NCBI RefSeq assembly: GCF_024256385.1
Contig: NZ_JAMLFW010000001.1
Location: 4,588,001-4,652,000, forward strand
Source: Anatilimnocola floriformis
GTDB lineage: Bacteria; Planctomycetota; Planctomycetia; Pirellulales; Pirellulaceae
Direction of reading: 5' to 3'
DNA: 64,000 nucleotides
The notes beneath the pieces are model-generated. The model had not been told where the DNA came from, did no database searches, and saw only the letters and a program-made list of their open reading frames with translations. Of the stretch, positions 1 to 8,048 are shown piece by piece. A program made the translations under genes and the position numbers. Every line of letters begins with the position of its first letter. The first letter of the stretch is position 1.

Positions 1-78
1 AGCTTTGACGCAGCCGGAGAGCGAGAGCGAAACCGCGATGGCCAGGAGCAAATTCGACGTGACAGAGAATCGAGACAT
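1..78 (-). CDS. Lipoprotein, N-terminal fragment (continues beyond window)
   Basis: The ATG lies one base after the stop codon of the secretin gene, so the two are very likely co-transcribed. The 26 visible residues form a lipoprotein signal: a short start (MSRFSVTSN), a hydrophobic stretch (LLLAIAVSLSL) and a lipobox ending S-G-C, with the lipidated Cys at residue 23. Only the signal lies inside the window, so the mature protein cannot be named. A lipoprotein directly downstream of a secretin could be a pilotin or an assembly partner, but that is inference from position only. Confidence 0.6.
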   Translation of the reverse strand, partial: MSRFSVTSNLLLAIAVSLSLSGCVKA

Positions 79-79
79 A

Positions 80-2452
80 TCAGTAGGCCTTCGGCACCAA
101 ACTGTGGAATCGGAAGATGGTCTGCAATTGGTTCTCTGGCGGATTGGCTCGTAACGTTTCGCGCGGCAGGAAACTGTTCATGGTTCCCACAGCATCGGGT
201 GCATGCGGATGAATGCTCAGGGCGCCGATCAGCTCATGCGACAGGGCAGCGCTCTCGTGCGGTGTGTTGAAAATGTAAGGTCGAATCATCACGACCAGCT
301 CGCGTCGCGTTCGGCCGGTTTGTTGCGAACGAAAAGCGATTCCGATGATGGGAAGCTTTCCTAGAATCGGAATTTGATCGCGCGAGTCACGCAGATCTTC
401 TTCGATCAAACCACCCAGTGCGACCGTCAAGCCATCTTTGGCAACGATAGTTCCCGACACCGTGGTGCGGCGAACGACATCGATCGGAGCCTGCTGAATA
501 TCACCGTTGGCATTCGGGATCGGCACATCCACAGTTCCGTCGAGCGCTGAGTTTTCCTGAGCGACCCGCAAGGTGACACTCCGGTCCGCATTGATGTTCG
601 GGGTAATCAGCAAAGTTTGTCCGATATTTTGCAGCGTCGTATTCGGCACTGCGGTCGACCCGGCGACCACGCCGCCAATGGGGTTTGCCAAAGTGGTTCC
701 AGCTGTAAAGCCAGTCGTGATCGGAATGGTCCGGCCAATGAAAATACGACTCACTTCGTTGTTCGCGGTTAGCAGCAGCGGTGTGGCCAGCTGCGTCACG
801 CGATTCTTTGATTCCAGCATTTGCAGTCGAGCGCGAAAGTGTCGGCTGACAACTTGAAAGGTCATGTTTTGTGCGGGTTGAGCAGCCAACGTCGCACCCG
901 GCGCGATCGGTTCGAAGCGTGTGACACCACCTTGATCGGCAGCCGGCGGCAGGATATTCCCCGTCGTGAATCCCGTCGTCGGATCGAGGTTATTGATGAA
1001 GCCGCCCGCGATCGAGTTGCCATCGGTGAATTGATAATCAAACGCCGAAGTGAACGTGTCGTCTAACTGCAGCGCCAGCACCTGCACTTCGAGCAGCACC
1101 AACGGCGTGGGAACGTCGAGTTCGCGAATTAGTTCTTCGATCTTCTCCATGCTGGCCGTGTCTGCGGTGCGCACGATCAATTGGTTATTGCGCGAGACAA
1201 TCGTGACAAAGATGTCGGCCTTGCGCGCTCGCAGCAAATCATCGACTGCTTTGCCGCCGAGTTCGATGGCTTGGATTTGTTCCGCAGTGAGATCCTCCAG
1301 CTTCTTGGGAGGATCACCTTCTTGGCTTTGTTGATTGTTGTTGTTTTGTCCGACGTTGCCGAACCCACCGAAGCCGGAGCTGCCATAGCCACCACCACCG
1401 CCAAATCCGCCACCTCCGAAACCACCGCCACCGCCGCCGATACCACCTAATCCACCACCAATTCCGCCGCCGCCAAAACCTCCGATCCCGCCACCTATGC
1501 CTCCGCCAATACCACCACCACCGAAGCCGTTTCCGCCGCCGCCGTAGCCGCCGTTTTGACCGCCGAGGACGCGTGACTGTTGATCAACGAGTGAGAACCG
1601 CGCAAACCGCTGCACTAGATCCTGCAAGATTTCGCCGTTCACGGCCTGGCCATTCAGCGAGAGTTGCACGCGATCGCCAAAAGCTCCCGAGATCGCGTAG
1701 GCGACTTCCATCGGGTTGGGATACAGCATCGTGAAGACACGAGTTTGTTCCTCGCGAAAACTGCCGAGGTCTTTTTCGTATTCATCGGTCGTGAAGATTC
1801 GCACAATGCCCGTGGCGGCGTCTTCGCGATAAAACAGGCCGTGCGCTTTGGTCAAAGCATCGAGCGCCACGCCCGGCCGCACGTCGCGCAGATAAAGCGT
1901 CACCAGCACCTTGCCAGCCGTGGATGAAGGAACGATCTTCAAGCCCGTCTGATCCGCGAGCAACTTGCACGCTTCATGCAGCGGCGTATCGCGAAACTCG
2001 ATGAGCTCCATCGGTGGATCAGCCCGCTCGAGCAGTCGCGGCACGCGAATCTCGCGAGTGATCGTCGCTGTGCCAGGCAACTGCTCAGGCCCCATGCGAC
2101 GAACGGTCGGCGGTGTGGGAATGTCGGGTGTGGGCAACTCATCCGGCACGGGCGGCAGTTCCGACTGCACACGCGGCAGCGGCTGCTTGAAAGCTGCCGG
2201 AATCGCTGGCGTCGGCGAAACATCGCGCAACGTGCTGATGCGAGGCTCTTCTGAGGAGGTCTCAAAACGAAGCGGCGTGGTCGAGGGAGTCAAACTTTCC
2301 AGCAACGGCGGCGCGGCGTTCGGCACCTGCTGATGCGGCGCCGCTTCCTGGCCGACGACAACCGCGATCGCGCAGCACGCGGCTACGAAAGCCCCGAGGG
2401 CAAACTTCAGCCCACGGTTTTGCTGGAGTGAACATACCTGCTTGAACAACAT
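80..2452 (-). CDS. Type II/IV secretin (GspD/PilQ-like) with glycine-rich insert
   Basis: A 790-residue outer-membrane secretin, the gated channel of type II secretion or type IV pilus machines. It has an N-terminal signal segment (about residues 15-35), a proline-rich linker, then N-type domains (the start of one reads MELIEFRDTPLHEACKLLAD). The C-terminal secretin domain shows the typical G-L-I-E-E, P-I-L-G-K-L-P-I-I-G and R-R-E-L-V-V-M-I-R-P motifs near residues 690-745. Between about residues 296 and 377 there is a long run of glycine with Phe/Tyr/Ile/Asn, which is unusual for the family and splits the N-domain region. The gene is divergent from the pseudopilin operon across an IS30 element and is followed at once by a lipoprotein gene. 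The family call is strong; the exact subfamily is open. Confidence 0.88.
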   Translation of the reverse strand: MLFKQVCSLQQNRGLKFALGAFVAACCAIAVVVGQEAAPHQQVPNAAPPLLESLTPSTTPLRFETSSEEPRISTLRDVSPTPAIPAAFKQPLPRVQSELPPVPDELPTPDIPTPPTVRRMGPEQLPGTATITREIRVPRLLERADPPMELIEFRDTPLHEACKLLADQTGLKIVPSSTAGKVLVTLYLRDVRPGVALDALTKAHGLFYREDAATGIVRIFTTDEYEKDLGSFREEQTRVFTMLYPNPMEVAYAISGAFGDRVQLSLNGQAVNGEILQDLVQRFARFSLVDQQSRVLGGQNGGYGGGGNGFGGGGIGGGIGGGIGGFGGGGIGGGLGGIGGGGGGFGGGGFGGGGGYGSSGFGGFGNVGQNNNNQQSQEGDPPKKLEDLTAEQIQAIELGGKAVDDLLRARKADIFVTIVSRNNQLIVRTADTASMEKIEELIRELDVPTPLVLLEVQVLALQLDDTFTSAFDYQFTDGNSIAGGFINNLDPTTGFTTGNILPPAADQGGVTRFEPIAPGATLAAQPAQNMTFQVVSRHFRARLQMLESKNRVTQLATPLLLTANNEVSRIFIGRTIPITTGFTAGTTLANPIGGVVAGSTAVPNTTLQNIGQTLLITPNINADRSVTLRVAQENSALDGTVDVPIPNANGDIQQAPIDVVRRTTVSGTIVAKDGLTVALGGLIEEDLRDSRDQIPILGKLPIIGIAFRSQQTGRTRRELVVMIRPYIFNTPHESAALSHELIGALSIHPHAPDAVGTMNSFLPRETLRANPPENQLQTIFRFHSLVPKAY

Positions 2453-2624
2453 AGCCGCACGTCCCTGCGCTGGATAAATCCGGGGTAGGTAGCGAGGCGG
2501 CGCCTGGCGGTACGCATGCCTGAGACTCTTCCAAAATTACGATGGAGGGCGGGACTCTAATTGGACGACCGCGGCCCGGCAAGAGCAGATTTTGGGCCGG
2601 CGTTCGTCTGCCCGCAACCTACAA

Positions 2625-2656
2625 GGCGGCGTCCATAATGGAACGCGTTGCTAGCA
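2625..2656 (+). repeat. IS30-family left terminal inverted repeat
   Basis: It begins GGCGGCGTCCA, followed by ATGGA and ending GCTAGCA. It matches the reverse complement of the right end over 32 positions with about four mismatches. Confidence 0.9.
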
Positions 2657-2764
2657 TTGAGTTTCGGGCATTTTGTGGAGGGGTGGCTGATTGAAAACGC
2701 CAACGCTGGGGCGGTTGAATAGAGGTTGGAAAACGACTTCTCGATTCAAACCGGAGACCCAGCG

Positions 2765-3703
2765 ATGGCAATTCATTTTACCGTGAGCGAACGCCAGCAG
2801 TTGGCGGCATTGGTCGCGTTGCGAGTTTCGAAGATCGCGATTGCGCGCCGGTTGCAACGTGCCCCGTCCACCATCTTTCGTGAGCTCAAACGCAATTGCG
2901 GTGACACGGGTTACCAGGCGGGCTCGGCTCAGCAACAGGCGGTGATGCGGCACACGCACCGTCATCGCAAGATGGATTCTCCGGAGGTGGCCGAGTATGT
3001 GAAGTCGCGACTGGAGCTGCGCTGGTCGCCAGATCAGATCGATGGCCGAACCAGACGGGACTTTCTCGACGACCGCCTGCGGCGGATCTCGCGGCAAACG
3101 ATCTACAACTGGCTGAAGCAACCTGCAGGGAGCGAGCATCGCCAATACCTGCGTTTTTATCGGGAAAAACCGCCACTTCGGCGTCGCGTCGATCCTGCTC
3201 AGACGCTCCCCAATCGGCCCGCCATCATCGGCCGCCGCGAACGCTTCGGCGACTGGGAAGGCGACACGCTCGTCGGTCGCAAAGGCATCTCGAAACCCGT
3301 GCTCTATAGCATCGTCGAACGGGTGAGCGGTTATCTCGAACTGGCGCGTGGCGAAAACCGTGAAGCCGACACGGCCAATCGCATCCTTCGCCGTCGCCTC
3401 AATCAGTACCCACCCAACTGGCTGCAGAGCTGCACCTTCGACAACGGCGCCGAGTTCGCCAAGGTCGGCGAGCTCGAAAGCGTGTTGCAAATCGAGGTGT
3501 ACCACACGCAACCCTACAAAGCCTGGCAACGTGGGACAAACGAAAACACCAACGGCCTCATTCGCCAATACTTCCCCAAAGGAACCGACTTCCAGCAAGT
3601 CAGCCAAGCGGAGCTGACCACGGCTGAAAGCCAACTCAACACCCGCCCTCGCAAACGGCTCGGCTACCAGACTCCCCAAGAACTCAAAAACAAGTACTGC
3701 TAG
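2765..3703 (+). CDS. IS30-family transposase
   Basis: A DDE transposase of 312 residues from the ATG at 2765; an in-frame TTG at 2726 would add 13. The N-terminal helix-turn-helix region reads LVALRVSKIAIARRL followed by STIFRELKRN, the typical IS30 opening. The core has G-D-W-E-G-D-T (first catalytic Asp), FDNGAEF (second Asp) and a downstream GTNENTNGLIRQYFPKG block holding the catalytic Glu, all hallmarks of the family. Length is close to the usual 310-340 residues and no frameshift is seen. The ATG at 2765 is preferred because a GGAG lies just upstream and the homologous region begins there. Confidence 0.92.
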   Translation: MAIHFTVSERQQLAALVALRVSKIAIARRLQRAPSTIFRELKRNCGDTGYQAGSAQQQAVMRHTHRHRKMDSPEVAEYVKSRLELRWSPDQIDGRTRRDFLDDRLRRISRQTIYNWLKQPAGSEHRQYLRFYREKPPLRRRVDPAQTLPNRPAIIGRRERFGDWEGDTLVGRKGISKPVLYSIVERVSGYLELARGENREADTANRILRRRLNQYPPNWLQSCTFDNGAEFAKVGELESVLQIEVYHTQPYKAWQRGTNENTNGLIRQYFPKGTDFQQVSQAELTTAESQLNTRPRKRLGYQTPQELKNKYC

Positions 3704-3729
3704 CCACGCAATCCATTTTGGACGCCGCC
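3698..3729 (-). repeat. IS30-family right terminal inverted repeat
   Basis: Read on the minus strand it starts GGCGGCGTCCA, as the left end does. It contains the stop codon of the transposase gene (3701-3703). Confidence 0.9.
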
Positions 3730-3860
3730 CCACAACACCTTTGCGCACTTTTTGAGAATTTCGTAAGTCATTGCCAATAAATAACCTGCGGCCGTATTCG
3801 CCCGCAAAGCCACAAAATCCCACAATAGCCAGATTGGGTGGGCGCAACTGCCACTGCCGA

Positions 3861-4340
3861 CTAGGGCAGAATCATCTGCCGCTTCTCTGGCAGCAGCTCC
3901 AGCGTGATGCCTTCGCGCTTGATCGAGACGACATTCAACATCCGGTCTTCGCCGGAGAGGAGATGATACGTCTGTCCCTCGACCACTTGATAGAACCGCT
4001 CATAGCCAGCGTTGTTGCCGGCATTAGCTGGGCTGCCGAGGGTGATGAGCGCGCTCGCTTGCCCCTTTTGGCCGATGACTTTGGCTCGCACACTGATGGC
4101 CGGCAAGGGAGGCGGGGCAACATAGGCAGGTGCGACCACGCCGGGTCTGTTTTCGGCCTGCGGTTGTAGCAGCAGTCGCAATTCCCCCTGCGGCACGGTC
4201 GGATCTCGCTGAATCGCCGGGTTCGGCGCTGGCGCGGGAACGGGGGCTTCTGGCGGCAGTTCGGCTGGTTGTGCGGCAGCGGCGGTTCGAATTGCCAGGG
4301 CCAATGCCAGACCAGCCAGTGAGAAGGCAATTCGACGCAT
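3861..4340 (-). CDS. Exported protein with PilP/GspC-like C-terminal region
   Basis: A 159-residue protein starting at the ATG at 4340, which has an AGAGGTG ribosome site seven bases upstream; a longer in-frame reading to 4469 has no such site. It opens with a signal peptide (MRRIAFSLAGLALALAI ending A-A-A-A-Q), then a proline-alanine linker. The C-terminal half ends in a short beta-rich region (YHLLSGEDRMLNVVSIKREG then TLELLPEKR). That pattern resembles the periplasmic domains of PilP or GspC, which link inner-membrane complexes to secretins. The genes beside it belong to the same machine, which supports the idea, but sequence alone does not prove it. Confidence 0.6.
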   Translation of the reverse strand: MRRIAFSLAGLALALAIRTAAAAQPAELPPEAPVPAPAPNPAIQRDPTVPQGELRLLLQPQAENRPGVVAPAYVAPPPLPAISVRAKVIGQKGQASALITLGSPANAGNNAGYERFYQVVEGQTYHLLSGEDRMLNVVSIKREGITLELLPEKRQMILP

Positions 4341-4668
4341 ACAACACCTCTTCAGGAATACTGATCCCGGCCAATTTCTCACGTTACTCGGGATCGGAAA
4401 TCCTGCAAGCACGAACCCGCATATGTCGGCTCGTGCGACACGAGCGGCGGTAAATTCGACATTTTTCATTTCAAAAACGTTATGCCTCAGTCGAATGAAA
4501 AGTTCGTAATGTTTCTTTCTATATAACTTTACGGTAATGCTATCGTAATGTTCAGCCGCGGCATTGTTCTTGCTTATGGCGGCAACCTCTTGCAGCCGCT
4601 GTGGTTGCAGACTTGGCCGATTATCACGGCCATCGGCTTTGTTTTTTTGATTTTCTGGAGATGCCGCA

Positions 4669-5505
4669 GTGAAAAGCCCCCTTCTCTATCGACGCGCCGC
4701 GTTCACACTCATCGAACTCGTGGTCGTCCTCCTCATCCTGGCTGCGATCGCTGGCTTGGTAATTCCGAACATCAGCATGCTCGGCCGGACGACTGACATG
4801 GCCGTCAGCGCCAAAACGCAAGCCGACGTCGCTAACCAAGTCGGACTCTTCTTTGTGCTCCAGAAACGCTATCCGCAAGGGATGGACTCGCTGCTCGACA
4901 CCACTGGTGCTGTTTACGCGGCCGATACGACGAATGGTGACACTCAGACCAAGGGCTTGCCGTATGCCGGCGCCGATGGCTCGCGCATGCAATCGCAGTT
5001 GACCCCTGCCACGCTCACCAACGCCACTAATGCCGAGTATCTGCGGTCGCTGACTCGTGCTGGCGTCGATTGGGTTTGGGATCACGACACCGCCGCAGTG
5101 AACTCCAATCTCTCCAACACTGGCTTTCGTGCTCTGGTTGCGGGATATTCCTCGCCAGGCATTCCCGATACCGCTGGTGTGGCCGGTGCCGCAACAGTCG
5201 CTGAATTGAACGCCATAGCACCACTCGTGGTGAAACTAAACGGCAAGCCTCTCGTGGCAGGTGAACGTGTCGTCGCCTTCGGCTTCGGCCAAAAGAACTC
5301 GGCAATGGGCAAGACCACGACGACCGTGCCTCTGTATCCCGGTGCCGACAAGACTTACTACGGCCGTTATATCGTGTTTTTGAAGATCTATGCCTCGGGC
5401 GAGCGGGCTACGCTTCTGGGCGTTTCCGATAGCTACGGCCGTACGCCGGACTACACCCAACAGCAGTTCAACGAATCGCTGCCGGACGGTAGCCGCCAAG
5501 GCTAG
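4669..5505 (+). CDS. Prepilin-like protein (type II pseudopilin) 1
   Basis: A 278-residue protein with an N-terminal prepilin signal: a short basic leader, then A-F-T-L-I-E-L followed by about 20 hydrophobic residues. Cleavage would fall before Phe, leaving Glu at position 5 of the mature protein; the residue before the cut is Ala rather than the usual Gly. The GTG start at 4669 has GGAG ten bases upstream. The long extracytoplasmic part has no calcium-site motif that I recognise. It is the first gene of the plus-strand operon. The upstream 200 bp is AT-rich and probably holds the promoter. Confidence 0.8.
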   Translation: MKSPLLYRRAAFTLIELVVVLLILAAIAGLVIPNISMLGRTTDMAVSAKTQADVANQVGLFFVLQKRYPQGMDSLLDTTGAVYAADTTNGDTQTKGLPYAGADGSRMQSQLTPATLTNATNAEYLRSLTRAGVDWVWDHDTAAVNSNLSNTGFRALVAGYSSPGIPDTAGVAGAATVAELNAIAPLVVKLNGKPLVAGERVVAFGFGQKNSAMGKTTTTVPLYPGADKTYYGRYIVFLKIYASGERATLLGVSDSYGRTPDYTQQQFNESLPDGSRQG

Positions 5506-5586
5506 CCCTCGGCTGAATTTCGCATGGAGCTGGAGAGGCTCACATGGAAGCCGCTCCTTAATGCAAAATAATTGCATTTGCACTAA

Positions 5587-5614
5587 TTGACAGAATGCCA
5601 TTCCGTTTTAGAAT
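5587..5614 (+). promoter_or_regulatory. Sigma70-like promoter before second pseudopilin
   Basis: TTGACA at 5587-5592 and TAGAAT at 5609-5614 are separated by 16 bases, close to consensus. It lies in a 200-bp gap (5506-5706) whose AT-rich part also carries repeated TGCAAT/TTGCAT words. It would give the genes from 5707 onward their own transcription start. Confidence 0.5.
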
Positions 5615-5706
5615 CGGCCCGTGATGCAATTGATTTGCATTTGCGATTCTAGTGCGGCTCGCGAGGCACGAATCGTTTTTGTTCCTCGCGAATGGCAGGT
5701 GCTCTC

Positions 5707-6477
5707 ATGCGGAATTCATTGCGGTTAGCTCGGATCGTTTCCGGACGTACGCGGCGCGGTTTGACTTTGATCGAACTCGTCGTGGTGTTGTTGGTTCTGG
5801 CGGCGTTGGCAGGAATGCTCGTGCCGGTCGTCCAGAACATGGTGCAGAAAAGTCACGGCTCGGCGGGGGCGACGAACATCGGCGAAATCGCCAAGGCGAT
5901 TGGGCTGTTCGAATCGCAAACCGGTCGCCACCCCGACAACTTCGACGCGCTGTACGACGGCACCAATTTGGTGATCACTGCAGGCAGCGGCCTCACCGCA
6001 GCCGCCATTGATGACGACGACTTGGAATCGCTGAACACGATTGGAATCAAGGCTTACATGGTTCACGACCCGGCGACGACGAACAAGACCTTCGAGCCGT
6101 ACGCGCTCACAGCCGTCCCGACGGTGCTCGCCAGCGGCAGCCAAGTAGCGATCCTTTCGGCAGCCAATGTTCAAGCGCTCGGTTTGCAGCCAACTGTGCT
6201 CCGCACGGCGACGACCGAGCCGGCCTCATCGCCGGTCAAGTACATCGCCTTCGGAGTTGGCCAGCGAACCACCACCATCGGCAAGACGATGCTCGATGCT
6301 CCCGTTCACTTTCCCGAAGCGGGCGAAAACCCACTGACCACGTACAGCCGCTTTCTCGCCATCTATGCCATTCCCCGAGTAGGCCCTGCTCGCCTAGCGT
6401 CGGTGGCTGCAGCTCATGACGACGGCTTGTCGGGAGTCGGCGGACACATTGCCGAATATTTTGAGACCCAAAACTAA
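5707..6477 (+). CDS. Prepilin-like protein (type II pseudopilin) 2
   Basis: A 256-residue pseudopilin. The signal is R-R-G-L-T-L-I-E-L followed by a hydrophobic helix, with Gly before the cut and Glu at mature position 5. The ATG at 5707 is preferred over the one at 5692 because AGGTG sits six bases before it. The mature domain starts like a GspG (KSHGSAGATNIGEIAKAIGL) but is longer. It resembles the first pseudopilin in its C-terminal segment (IAFGVGQRTTTIGKTM against VAFGFGQKNSAMGKTT), so the two are probably diverged copies. Confidence 0.82.
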   Translation: MRNSLRLARIVSGRTRRGLTLIELVVVLLVLAALAGMLVPVVQNMVQKSHGSAGATNIGEIAKAIGLFESQTGRHPDNFDALYDGTNLVITAGSGLTAAAIDDDDLESLNTIGIKAYMVHDPATTNKTFEPYALTAVPTVLASGSQVAILSAANVQALGLQPTVLRTATTEPASSPVKYIAFGVGQRTTTIGKTMLDAPVHFPEAGENPLTTYSRFLAIYAIPRVGPARLASVAAAHDDGLSGVGGHIAEYFETQN

Positions 6478-6495
6478 CGTCGTCGAAAAAGAACA

Positions 6496-6517
6496 CGCGG
6501 CTTGGCAACAAGCCGCG
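6496..6517 (+). terminator. Intercistronic hairpin after pseudopilin 2
   Basis: Perfect 8-bp stem (CGCGGCTT / AAGCCGCG) with a 6-base loop in the 117-bp gap before the next pseudopilin. No T-tract follows, so it may stabilise or pause the message rather than end it. Confidence 0.4.
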
Positions 6518-6594
6518 CAGTCCCGGGTGAATGTCGATCTGGCGGTCGGTTCACTCGGGACGTTATTACCTTCAGCTGCCAGAGCAAAGGTTCT

Positions 6595-7188
6595 ATGAAT
6601 TCGAGCAGCCGTCATCGTGGCTTAACGCTACTAGAGCTCATCGTCGTCATCACCATCCTCGCGGTATTGGCCGGGTTGGTCGTGGTGTCGGTTAGCTCGG
6701 TGATGGAAGACTCGCGCGAACAGCTTACCTGGGCCTCACTGCGTGAAGTGCAGAAGGTTATTGTCAATCGCTATCAGATCGACATGGCTGGCAAGGTGCC
6801 GGGACCTGATCCACAGAATCTCGGCGGTCGGCAATTGCATCCGCAATTGCATTTTCTGTTCGTCAATCCTTCAACGTCGACGTTCGATCCAATTTCGGGC
6901 CTCGGATGGCGCGGGCCTTACATGCTCACATCGAGCGCTGGCCGCTATCCGGGTTTGGATCCCGACGAGAACGCAGTTTCACGCGGCTTTACGGCGATTT
7001 TTGGAAAATCGCAATCCGACCCGCCTACGCCGGACGCAGACCATGCGGTTCTCGACAGTTGGGGCCGCCCGATCATCCTCCGAACCGGAAGTTCGAGCGA
7101 TGTGTTCGAACTCGTCTCGGCTGGCCCCGACGGCGTCCTGGGAACGCATCTCGCTCCTGGCGATGACCTCATTCAACCCTTGCAATAG
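6595..7188 (+). CDS. Prepilin-like protein (type II pseudopilin) 3, GspG-like
   Basis: A 197-residue protein starting at the ATG at 6595. The prepilin signal H-R-G-L-T-L-L-E-L is followed by a hydrophobic helix. The mature part contains GLGWRGPYM and a closing segment DSWGRPIIL...LVSAGPDGVLGT, typical of GspG-type major pseudopilins, which end in a D-x-W-G-x-P ... S-x-G-x-D-G pattern. It is the most classical pseudopilin of the four. The next gene starts 6 bp after its stop. Confidence 0.85.
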   Translation: MNSSSRHRGLTLLELIVVITILAVLAGLVVVSVSSVMEDSREQLTWASLREVQKVIVNRYQIDMAGKVPGPDPQNLGGRQLHPQLHFLFVNPSTSTFDPISGLGWRGPYMLTSSAGRYPGLDPDENAVSRGFTAIFGKSQSDPPTPDADHAVLDSWGRPIILRTGSSSDVFELVSAGPDGVLGTHLAPGDDLIQPLQ

Positions 7189-7194
7189 AAACTC

Positions 7195-8046
7195 ATGTTC
7201 GCTCGCCGCCAGATTTATCTTCGAAGCGCCTTCACCCTGGCAGAAATGCTGGTGGTCATCGTCATTTTGGCGGTGCTCACTTTCGTCGCCGTGGAAGCGC
7301 TCCGGCCGATGGCGAATCAGGGAAGATTCGAAGCGACTCGCAAGACGCTGCAGAATGTGAACAACGCAATCGCGGGCAACGACACCGCGGCCACGCGCGG
7401 CTTTGTCGCCGATGTCGGCCGCTTTCCGGCTTCGCTCGACGAGCTCTTTGGCACCACGCTACCCACCGACTGTGTGCCTTATCTTCCGCGGCTGGCGCCA
7501 GCGCCGTACGAATCGATCGTCATCACCAGCGGTTGGCGGGGACCTTATTTGCTCGCTCCTTCGGGCTCCAACTTGGCCGCGCAAGCGATTCAAGACGGCT
7601 GGGGAACCCCGTTGCTCGCCGAAGCGGTTGCGAGTTCGGCGCGCGAAGCAGTGCGCGTCTATAGTCCACCGACCGAGCGCAACGTGGCAGCTCCTGAATA
7701 CGAACTGAGCGATCTGTCGACCATCGTCGAATGGCGTCCCGATTCGCTCACGGTGTGGCTTTATAAAGTGGAAGCCGGAACCAAGGGGACACCGACGGAA
7801 ACTGGAACGTGGCGCGTGGCGGTGCTCGGTCCGGGCAGCGTGGCGGAAAACGGCGTGCATGTCGTGACTAGCGACATCGTGGCCGACATGGATACCACCA
7901 ATCTGCAATTCACTTTTACGAGCGCTCAGCTGATGGCTGGGCCGCATGTCATTCAAGCGTCGCGCGACGGCACGCTGAAGGGACCGGCAGTGCACATCGA
8001 TCTGCGCGGTGGAGTCGCGCACAACGCGGAAATCAAAGTCGAGTAA
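7195..8046 (+). CDS. Prepilin-like protein (type II pseudopilin) 4
   Basis: A 283-residue protein with the signal S-A-F-T-L-A-E-M-L-V-V-I. Ala precedes the cut and Glu is at mature position 5. The first half shares the GWRGPYLL and GWGTPLL motifs with pseudopilin 3. The second half is an extra beta-rich domain (about residues 180-283) not found in the others and not recognised. It sits 6 bp after pseudopilin 3 and 2 bp before the next gene, so translation is likely coupled. Confidence 0.8.
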   Translation: MFARRQIYLRSAFTLAEMLVVIVILAVLTFVAVEALRPMANQGRFEATRKTLQNVNNAIAGNDTAATRGFVADVGRFPASLDELFGTTLPTDCVPYLPRLAPAPYESIVITSGWRGPYLLAPSGSNLAAQAIQDGWGTPLLAEAVASSAREAVRVYSPPTERNVAAPEYELSDLSTIVEWRPDSLTVWLYKVEAGTKGTPTETGTWRVAVLGPGSVAENGVHVVTSDIVADMDTTNLQFTFTSAQLMAGPHVIQASRDGTLKGPAVHIDLRGGVAHNAEIKVE

Positions 8047-8048
8047 TC

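Larger units (their letters stand above)
2625..3729. mobile_element. IS30-family insertion sequence, 1105 bp, apparently intact
   Basis: The element is bounded by near-perfect 32-bp inverted repeats (2625-2656 and 3698-3729) and carries one full-length transposase gene. The right repeat overlaps the last codons of the transposase. No convincing target duplication is visible at the outer edges. It sits between the secretin and a small exported-protein gene, both on the minus strand, and breaks neither. Confidence 0.9.

Noticed and set aside
1177-1450. Readings of 89 residues on both strands over the secretin glycine-rich region
   Set aside because: They exist only because the glycine codon repeats lack stops in other frames; no start signals or family features.
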